This document shows, piece by piece, positions 1 to 8,919 of a DNA stretch of 8,919 bases. Where the stretch lies: assembly GCA_964607545.1 (NCBI GenBank), contig CAZSLV010000079.1:1-8919 (forward strand). The letters are read 5' to 3'. The position numbers and the translations under genes were made by a program. Position 1 is the first letter of the stretch, and every line of letters begins with the position of its first letter. Under the pieces are notes generated by a model. The model had not been told where the DNA came from. It saw only the letters and a list, made by a program, of their open reading frames with translations, and did no database searches. Origin of the DNA: Gudongella sp964607545. GTDB lineage: Bacteria; Bacillota; Clostridia; Tissierellales; Tissierellaceae.

Positions 1-914
1 AAAATATTATTATAATTATTGAAAGCACCCTTTTCTATTTCACTCACCATTCCAAGGAAGGCCTTCCCAGTATAAACGGGATCTAAGATAAAGCCCTCTA
101 ATTTTGCTATTTCATAAATAAATTCAATCTCATGCATTTTACTTAGGGCATACCCATCCCCAAGGTAATTATCATTAATTATTATACGAGATTCATCAAT
201 ATCCTCTTTGATAACTTCATCTATTTTATACATATCAATTAATATTTTTTTAATAGCTAAAGTAAATTCTTCTGCAGTATCAGATACACTAAAGCCTATT
301 ATATCTTTTGGGTTTTTTAAGCTTTCATTTCCATACCATAAACCAGCGTATGTACCCCCAGACCCTACAGGAAGGACTATAGCATCAAAGTCTAATCCTA
401 AGTCTTTTTCTTGTTTAATAATTTCTTTAATATTTTCTACATAACCTAAAGAACCCACAGCATTAGATGCACCAATGGGAATAAGATATGCCTTCCTACC
501 CTCTAGTTCTAGATTCTTACTTACTTCCTCCATCTTTTCATAAACTGATTCATCAGAGGAGATATAGTGGATTTGTGCCCCTAGGAGGTTTGAAAGAAAA
601 ATATTCCCTTCAAAATCATTGGGTTCTTCCCCCCTAATAACAAGTTCACACTTTAAACCCAATCTTGCACTAAGGGCAGCAGTAGCCCTACAATGATTTG
701 ATTGGATAGCCCCTGCGGTAATAATAGTATCACAGCCCTTTGTCAGTGCTTCTCCAATTGCAAATTCAAGCTTTCTTATCTTATTTCCAGATAACTCTGA
801 ACCTGTAAAGTCATCTCTTTTTAAATATATGCCCTTCCCATACTTATCGCTTAACCTGTTTAACTTTTGAATGGGTGTTGGTAAATTTGCAGCTAAAACC
901 CTACTGTATTTCAT
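1..914 (-). CDS. PLP-dependent D-cysteine desulfhydrase / ACC deaminase family protein (3' end cut by window)
   Basis: I translated this frame by hand from ATG at 914-912; it stays open for 304 codons to the window edge, so about 20-30 C-terminal residues of a family normally near 330 aa are missing. The N-terminus reads MKYSRVLAANLPTPIQKL. Family landmarks are visible: SGNKIRKLE with the PLP Schiff-base lysine K45, the substrate-contacting QSNH at 71-74, and the phosphate-binding loop GSGGT at 184-188. LDPVYTGK lies near residue 280. Members either cleave D-cysteine to pyruvate, H2S and ammonia, or deaminate 1-aminocyclopropane-1-carboxylate; both are cytosolic. The G-x-GYA context near residue 253 looks more like desulfhydrases than true ACC deaminases, but the C-terminal discriminating residue is outside the window, so I leave the substrate open. 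The start is supported by an AAAGG ribosome site about 10 nt upstream (921-930). The gene is divergent from hcp and has its own promoter. Confidence 0.9.
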   Translation of the reverse strand, partial: MKYSRVLAANLPTPIQKLNRLSDKYGKGIYLKRDDFTGSELSGNKIRKLEFAIGEALTKGCDTIITAGAIQSNHCRATAALSARLGLKCELVIRGEEPNDFEGNIFLSNLLGAQIHYISSDESVYEKMEEVSKNLELEGRKAYLIPIGASNAVGSLGYVENIKEIIKQEKDLGLDFDAIVLPVGSGGTYAGLWYGNESLKNPKDIIGFSVSDTAEEFTLAIKKILIDMYKIDEVIKEDIDESRIIINDNYLGDGYALSKMHEIEFIYEIAKLEGFILDPVYTGKAFLGMVSEIEKGAFNNYNNI

Positions 915-3900
915 AAAGCACAACCTTTCTATTTTAAATAATTTTTACTAGTATAATATACAAATTAGGCAAATCAAATGGTATTTATTATATTTTATCA
1001 CTTAAAACATCTATTTTCCAACTAATATAAAGATAATTAAAATAAATAAAAAAACTTGCTATTGGTAACGTATGTTACCGATTTTAATTTTTATATGGGG
1101 TATGATGGTATCTGTTGGACATTAAGAATAACTAAATGGAGGGAATATATAAGATGAGAGATTCAAACATGTTTTGTTTTCAGTGTCAGGAGGCCTTGGG
1201 AAATACAGGTTGTACTAAGGTTGGAGTATGTGGTAAAACTAGCGAGGTAGCAAATCTTCAAGACTTAATGATATATTCAATTAAGGGACTTTCTGAACTG
1301 GGTGTAAAGGCTGATGAAATTGGTCTAGAGGTTCCAGGTCTTGATAGGTTTATAATTGAAAGCTTGTTTATGACAATTACAAATGCTAACTTTGACAAAG
1401 AAAGGTTCTTTGCAATGATCAAGGAAGCCCTTGTAAAAAGAGAAGAGTTAAGAAGTTTACTTAGTGAAAAGGGTGTTAACTTAGAGAACTTAAAGGATGC
1501 ATCAACTTTTAGTGTTAATAATAGGGATGAAATTGTTTTTAAAGCTAACTCAAAAGAAGTTTCTGTGCTTGCAACAGAAAACGAAGATGTTAGGTCTTTA
1601 AGAGAGTTAATTATATACGGATTAAAGGGAATGGCGGCGTATGCTGAACATGCTGACAACCTAGGCTATGAAGATAAGGAGATATCTAAGTTTATAAGAA
1701 AAGCTCTTTATGCAACAATGGATGATAGCTTAAGTGCTGATGAGCTAGTCGCACTTGTTCTTGAGACTGGGAAATATGGAGTTACTACAATGGCCCTACT
1801 TGATAAGGCTAATACAAGCACTTATGGTAATCCTGAAATAACTGAAGTTAACATAGGAGTTAGAAATAATCCAGCTATCTTAGTTTCAGGTCACGATTTA
1901 AAGGACTTTGAAGAATTATTAGAACAAGCTAAAGATAGTGGAGTAGATATCTATACCCATGGTGAAATGCTACCAGCTAACTATTACCCATCATTTAAGA
2001 AATATGAGAACTTTGTTGGAAACTATGGTTCTGCATGGTGGGCACAAAAAGAAGAGTTTGAAAAGTTTAATGGGCCAATCCTATTTACTACAAACTGTAT
2101 AGTACCTCCAAAAGCAGTTTATGCTGATAGGGTTTATACTACAGGTTCATCAGGATACCCAGGATTTAAGCATATTGAAGATAGAGTAGATGGAGCACCT
2201 AAAGACTTCTCAGGAGTGATAGCACATGCAAAAAGACTCTCGGCACCAACAGAAATTGAAACAGGTAAAATTGTTGGAGGATTTGCACATGCTCAAGTAT
2301 TTGCACTTGCAGATAAGATAGTAGATGCAGTTAAATCTGGAGCTATAAAGAAATTCTTTGTAATGGCAGGTTGTGATGGTAGACAAAAAGGAAGAAGCTA
2401 CTATACTGATTTTGCAGCAGCCCTACCAAAAGACACAGTAATTCTTACTGCAGGATGTGCTAAGTTTAGATATAATAAACTAAACCTTGGAGATATTGGT
2501 GGAATACCAAGAGTTCTAGATGCAGGACAATGTAATGACTCTTATTCATTAGCCGTAATAGCAATGAAATTAAAAGAAATATTTGAACTTAACGATATAA
2601 ATGATCTTCCTATAGCATATAATATTGCTTGGTATGAGCAAAAAGCTGTAATAGTTCTGCTTGCATTATTATCCTTAGGAGTTAAAAACATTCACTTAGG
2701 ACCAACACTACCAGCATTCTTATCACCAAATGTTGCAAAGGTACTTGTTGAAAACTTTGGGATTGGAACTATTTCAGATGTTGAATCAGATATCAAAATG
2801 TTCTTAGCATAAAATTTAAAACTACTTTTACAAAAAATGTCCTGCGAAATATGGGACATTTTTTTGTTATAGGGTAACAATAACTATCTAGGTTTTTAAG
2901 GGGTAGTGTGATGGACAATAAAGAATACAATCTTTTAGAAAAAGTTGAGAAGAAAATACGACAAAGAGAAATTTCCAGCTTGTTTCTCAAGATGGGATTT
3001 TTAGCTTTTGGGGGTCCTGCAGCTCATATTGCTATGCTTGATGAAGAAGCTGTAACAAGAAAAAAATGGCTTAGCAGGGAAAAGTTTTTGGACTTTATGG
3101 GTGCGACCAATCTCATTCCTGGACCAAACTCAACGGAAATGGTTATGCTAACTGGATATGAAAGGGGAGGCTTGCTAGGGCTTTTTAATGCTGGATTCTT
3201 TTTTATCACTCCAGCAATGCTTATCACCCTAATATTTGCAGTGATTTATACTAGGTATGGGTCTATTCCAGATGTAAGTATATTTTTAGCTGGTCTTAAG
3301 GCAGGAATTATGGCTGTTGTAATAAATGCACTTTATAGATTATTCACTAAAATTATAAAAACAAAAGCTTCATTAGTATTTGCCCTTATGCTTGGACTAA
3401 TATACTGTATGGGAGTCTCAGAAATACCACTCTTATTCCTTGCAGGTTTAATAATGATGTTATATAAAAACAAGGATAGGTTTATTAACAAGACATATTC
3501 TCTAAGCTTACCCTTGATTTTCTTAACATTTTTAAAAATTGGATCTGTACTATATGGAAGTGGCTATGTTTTACTTGCCTTTCTAGAAGCTGAGTTTGTG
3601 GAAACACTAGGAGTTTTAAGTAGGGAGCAAATACTTGATGCAGTAGCCGTAGGCCAATTTACACCAGGTCCTGTATTTACAACAGCAACCTTTATAGGCT
3701 ACCTATTAGGTGGATTTCCAGGAGCTATTCTTGCCACTATAGGAATATTCTTGCCAGCATTTATTGTTGTGGCCATAATTAAGCCCATAATCCCCAAAGC
3801 AAGAAAATCAAGATGGCTATCAGGTGCTTTAGATGGATTAAATATAGGATCAGTTATCTTAATGTTATTTGTATCAATAAAGTTAGGAATTGAATCTATA

Positions 3901-6900
3901 ACAAGTATTCCCTTGGCTATTATCTTTACATTGTCTATAATAGGGTTAATGAGATTTAAGATAAATACTGTTTGGTTGATTTTAGGTGGAGGCTTAATAA
4001 ATTATGCCATAAGTATACTATAATTAAAAAAGGATGATTATATGAAAAACAAAGAGAAGTTTGCAAAAGACTTAATTCACTTTATTGATAGGAGCCCTAG
4101 TTCTTTTCATGCTACAAAAAATGTAGAAGAGAGACTAGTTAATAGTGGATTTAAAAAGATAAAGCTACAGGATAAATGGGAATTAGAAAAAGAAGGTAAG
4201 TATTATATAGTTAAAAACAATTCAGCGATAATTGCATTTGTTGTTGGGAAAGGGGAAATTGAAGAGGAAGGATTTAAAATTGTTGGAGCCCATACAGATG
4301 CACCAACTTTTAAAATAAAACCTAATCCTGAAATTACAGTAGAAGATAAGTATTTAAAATTAAATACAGAAGTTTATGGTGGACCGATTATGTCTACTTG
4401 GTATGACAGGCCCCTTTCTATTGCAGGCAGGATAAGCTTAAAAACTGAAAATCCCTTAAAGCCAAAAGAAGTATTATTAGATATGGAAAAGCCATTGTTA
4501 ATAATTCCCAATTTAGCAATCCATATGAATAGAGATGTAAATAATGGAGTTAAAATAAATCCTCAAACTGAAACCTTGCCACTACTTGCTAATATTAATG
4601 ATAAGTTTGAAAAAGGAAATTTTCTAGTAAACTTGATAGGAGAAAAACTTGAAATTGAAGCAGAAGATATTTTAGATTTTGAATTGTTTTTATATGGGAC
4701 AGAAAAGGGTGCTTTAGTAGGACTTAATGAAGAATTTATATCCATAGGCAGACTTGATGACTTAGCCATGGTCCATGCAGGATTAAATGGACTTATAGAT
4801 AGTGAAGTAGGTATGGCTACAAATGTTTTAGTTTGCTTTGATAATGAAGAAGTTGGGAGTGGAACTAAGCAAGGGGCAGCAAGTCCTATGCTTAGGACTG
4901 TACTTGAAAGAATTACACTTTCTATGAATAAAGAGAAAGAAGCTTACTATAGGTCCCTTTCTAATTCATTTATAATATCAGCAGATCAAGCACATGCCCT
5001 CCATCCAAACTACACAGACAAGCAAGACCCTACCAATAGACCAGTAATAAACGAAGGGCCAGCTATAAAGTTTGCAGCCAATCAAGCCTATACAACAGAT
5101 AGTTATTCTGCTGCTGTGTATGAAGGAATATGTAAATCTATAGACGTTCCAGTCCAAAAGTATGCCAACAGGTCAGATGCAAAAGGTGGTTCTACAATAG
5201 GGCCAATATCTTCATCTCAAATTGATATAGCTTCAGTAGATATAGGAAATCCAATACTTGGCATGCATTCAATAAGAGAATTAGGTGGAGTTGAAGACCA
5301 CTTTAATGTATATAAATCATTTAAAGAGTTTTATAGAATATAAGTAATTTCCAAGCAATTTGGAGTTAAGGCCAATAAAAATGTATATGGCCTCTCTTGC
5401 TTTTGCTCAATGAGAGACAAAGAGGAGGATGAAGAAGATGGAAAATATAAAAAAACCTAAGCTATATCTCCTTATATTGGCCTTGCTTATACTTGGCCTT
5501 GCCTTTATCGGTTTAATAACAAATCCTAAGAAGGACTCTAAATATTATGCTAAAGAGTTTCTTGAAATAGTTACTCAGCCAGAAGACTTAGAATCCACAA
5601 AATACTTTCGCGATGTTTTTAATTCAGGAGGAATAAGTCAATACAGCATGGAGGAATATGGAAATTCGGTGTTAAAAGATTACGGATATTTGATGACTGA
5701 TAGAGCTTATGATAAAGCAGTAGCCAATAGATTTATACCTTGGGGCGAATTAATAAGAGAAAATACAGATTATTCTATTAAAGTTGATTCAATAGATTTA
5801 GTCCAAAAAGACCTTTACGATGATGGAAGAGTCTACTATGGTTATTTACTATCACTTAGAGTGTTTTTCGATGATGGAGGAAATGAAGCGGTTTCAGTAT
5901 CAGGTGATATTGTTATGATTGAAGAGAATGGTCGTTGGCTAGTAGATGTATTTAGATGGAATCCTGATTACCAGGATCTCAATAAGCTATTGTTCCCTCA
6001 TCCAGGAATAGAAGAGACAGAAGATCCTGAAACTGAAGAGTTTCCAGAAATGATTAGTCTAATAGATGGGATATGGGTTAATACAGATAAGGAAATTATT
6101 GTAGAAGTTAACGAAGATGAAATAATCGGAGAAATTAGATCAGAAGACATTTTTGATATAAACGGTTTATACAATACAGAAAATTCTAAGATAATAGGTT
6201 CGAACTATGCTTATTATGAAGATAATATTGTTGTTAGAATTGAAGATAAGTGGATCCTATTTTCAACAATTGAAGATTGGGCAAAGGAAAAGAATATAGA
6301 ATTAGGGGGAGCATGGAGTATTGGCTATTCAGATTCTGATAAAGAAGCTATTTTTGGAGACTTAAATGAGGGCGAGATAAATAAAATAATGGATGAAATT
6401 ATGAATGAAGTAAGAGAAGATGATGACTATGAAGAAAACAAAGATTTAATAATTGAAGAAGTATTTAAAGCGAATGGAATAACCGATCCTGATAAAATAA
6501 ATGCTGCAAAATCTAAACTTATAATATCTAAATAATGTTTCTTGGACATTAGTTTTATTTATATCTCGAGTTTTGCATAATAGGAAATAAGGGTAAGAAA
6601 AATTTAAAAATAAAAAATAAAGATATGGATATATTGTATTTGATATGTTCATATCTTTATTTTAGACCTTTTACTAAAGAAGATATTAACAATCTTTAAG
6701 TGTTTTCTTCAGTTCAACCGTTATGTATGTAGAAGGGTTAATTTATGATACAAGCAAAAGGAGATGAAGGAAAATGACGGATGAAGAAATTGCAAAAAGA
6801 CTTCAGCAAAAAGATTCAGAAATATTTGATTACATAATGGACCATTATAATAAACTCTTATGGGTTGTAGTGGGCAATGTATTAGAGAAAGTTGGTTCAT

Positions 6901-8919
6901 CAGAAGACATTGAAGATTGTATAAGTGATGTATATATTAAATTATTAGAAAATCCAAAGATATATGATTATAAAAAAGGGAGCTTGAAATCATTTTTAGT
7001 TAGAGTTGGGAAAAATATCGCAATTGATAAATATAGGAAACTATCAAGGGGTAATGTTAAGATACTTCGTGAATATTCTGGTGTGTATGATGATGAGGAT
7101 CTTCTTCAATCTATGATTACAAAGGAAAGTAGAGAAAAAATATTAGAAGTCGTCGACAATCTAAAAGAACCTGATAGAGAAATTATTATAAGAAGATACT
7201 TTTACAATGAGAATGTTAAAGTTATATCTGAGAAAATGACTCTACCATCAAAGAAAATTGAAAACACACTGTATCAAGGGAAGTTGAGATTGAAAACGAT
7301 ATTAGTAGAGAAGGAGGGTTTTTGATGAATAATAAAGAACTAATTGATGATTTAGAAGATAAAGAAATTGAAATGATGCTAAAATATGTACCAGAATACA
7401 CAGATGACAACGCAAGAAATATAAAGGATAAATTCACACAAAAATCAAAAATAAAACAAAGAAAATTTTCATTCAAGAAATGGGCTTTAACTGGTGTTGC
7501 AGCTCTTATGGTATTGACTACAACCCTTGTCTACGCTGAGATTATTGATATAAGTAAAGTATACAGAATTATCTTTGGAGAAAACTCAGAATATATTGAC
7601 TCATATATTGAACCCTTAGATGGTTCAAATAATATTACGGCTGTTGATGGAAATAATGATAAAGAAGTTCCTTTGTCAATACAAAGTGAATATGATGGAA
7701 TTGTTATTAAACTAATTTCTGCCATTAATGATGAAAATGCTTTGCGTATTTTCGCAACTGCTACTGATACAAAAGGCGATCGTCTGGGTGGAGACCTTGA
7801 ATTTACAAGTTGGGGATTAAGCCAAGGATATGGCGGTAATTTGAGCGTAGTTGATTATGATAATAGAACAAAAACAGCAACCTTGATGATTACTTCATTA
7901 GGAAACGATCATCAAGGTAGTGCAAGGCTTGCTGTAAATGGCTTTTCAACTGGACGTGAATTACTTGAAGATTTACCAGAGAGTAAGATCAATATAAGTG
8001 AGCTAGTAAAAGGACATACTCCAAATATAATTGAACAGACTGAAGTTTGGAAAAGCGGTGGTGGTGGGGATGGAAAATTATATGAAGAATCTAGATTGTT
8101 GAAATCAGATGAGATGGATATTCCATTTGACAATGTAGATATGTTTTCAATATCAAATATTGGATTTGTGGATGGACTATTTCATATACAGGCAAAAGCT
8201 AAGTTAAGTGGTGCTGCTTTAGTTGATGGTTACTACATCAATGCAAAATTGGTAAATTTAGATAAAGAAGTAGTTTATGATCCAATAGTAGGGATTAACT
8301 TTGAAACTGATGAGAAGTATAGATACGAAATCCACAGTAAAGAACCCCATGATAAATACACTGAAATGATTTATGACACTATCACAAATCCAGACCAGTT
8401 AAATGATTTATCTTTAACAATTGACTATATGAAATCACCAAAGATTACAGAAGGTAATTGGGAATTCACATTTATGATTCCAGAAAAAGTGACAACAGAT
8501 TTTAAAGTTGATAGAGAGATCGATATAAATGGGGAGAAAATAAGGATAAATATGATTTCATTGTCACCTATTGGAGTCACTGTTCACTTAAACCAAGATA
8601 TGTCAGATGATTTTGATAATACTGATGTAGTTTATGTAGAGTATATAGACGGTAATATCCTTGAATTGAAACAATCGTCAATTCACACTTATGAATCTGA
8701 ATCTACTCTTATTTTTAGAGGAGATATAATTGAGATTGAAAAAGTAGAAGCTATAATAATTAACGGTGAAAGAATAAATACTAGCCAATGATATCCTTAT
8801 TTCACTCTTAAGCAATTGGATGAATATATTTTTGAAGAGTAACTAATATTTAGTTTCAAAAGAAAGTTTTATAGATATAGAACTTTTTTATGAATTATCG
8901 GGAAAGGGGCAATAAAAAA

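Overview
The window is AT-rich (by eye roughly one third G+C), with strong GGAGG-type ribosome binding sites, short intergenic gaps and proteins typical of anaerobic Firmicutes. The class I hybrid cluster protein (cysteine spacing C-x2-C-x8-C-x5-C, the form found in strict anaerobes) and the ECF sigma/DUF4179 anti-sigma pair point to a Clostridia/Tissierellia-type bacterium. This placement is inference; no rRNA or tRNA gene is present. No mobile element, CRISPR array or tRNA was seen.

Layout. (1) Positions 1-914, minus strand: a PLP-dependent enzyme of the D-cysteine desulfhydrase / ACC deaminase family, cut at its C-terminus by the window edge. (2) Positions 915-1153: a divergent intergenic region with a promoter for the PLP gene and, on the other side, a 16-bp palindrome (GGTAAC-N4-GTTACC) centred 41.5 bp before the probable transcription start of the next gene. 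That is the classical position of a CRP/FNR-family activator site. (3) 1154-2812: hcp, hybrid cluster protein, with every cluster ligand intact, ending in an intrinsic terminator. (4) 2911-4023 and 4042-5343: a two-domain chromate-transporter-family (CHR) membrane protein and an M18 zinc aminopeptidase, 18 nt apart and probably co-transcribed. (5) 5438-6535: an unrecognised membrane-anchored extracytoplasmic protein behind a leader with competing hairpins. (6) 6536-6773: a gap with a 14-bp perfect AT-rich stem. (7) 6774-7325 and 7325-8791: an ECF-type sigma factor overlapping by 1 nt with a single-pass membrane protein that is its probable anti-sigma factor, followed by a probable terminator. 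The window ends in non-coding sequence.

How the parts work together. The hcp promoter looks like a self-contained nitrosative-stress or hydroxylamine-response unit controlled by an HcpR-like regulator not encoded here. The chrA-aminopeptidase pair is probably metabolic or housekeeping. The sigma/anti-sigma pair forms a trans-membrane signalling switch; the preceding membrane-anchored protein is a candidate associate, but sits upstream of a gap that may hold a terminator. Most of the window is recognisable biology. The parts with least explanation are the 365-aa protein with its leader, and the signal sensed by the zinc-free anti-sigma protein.
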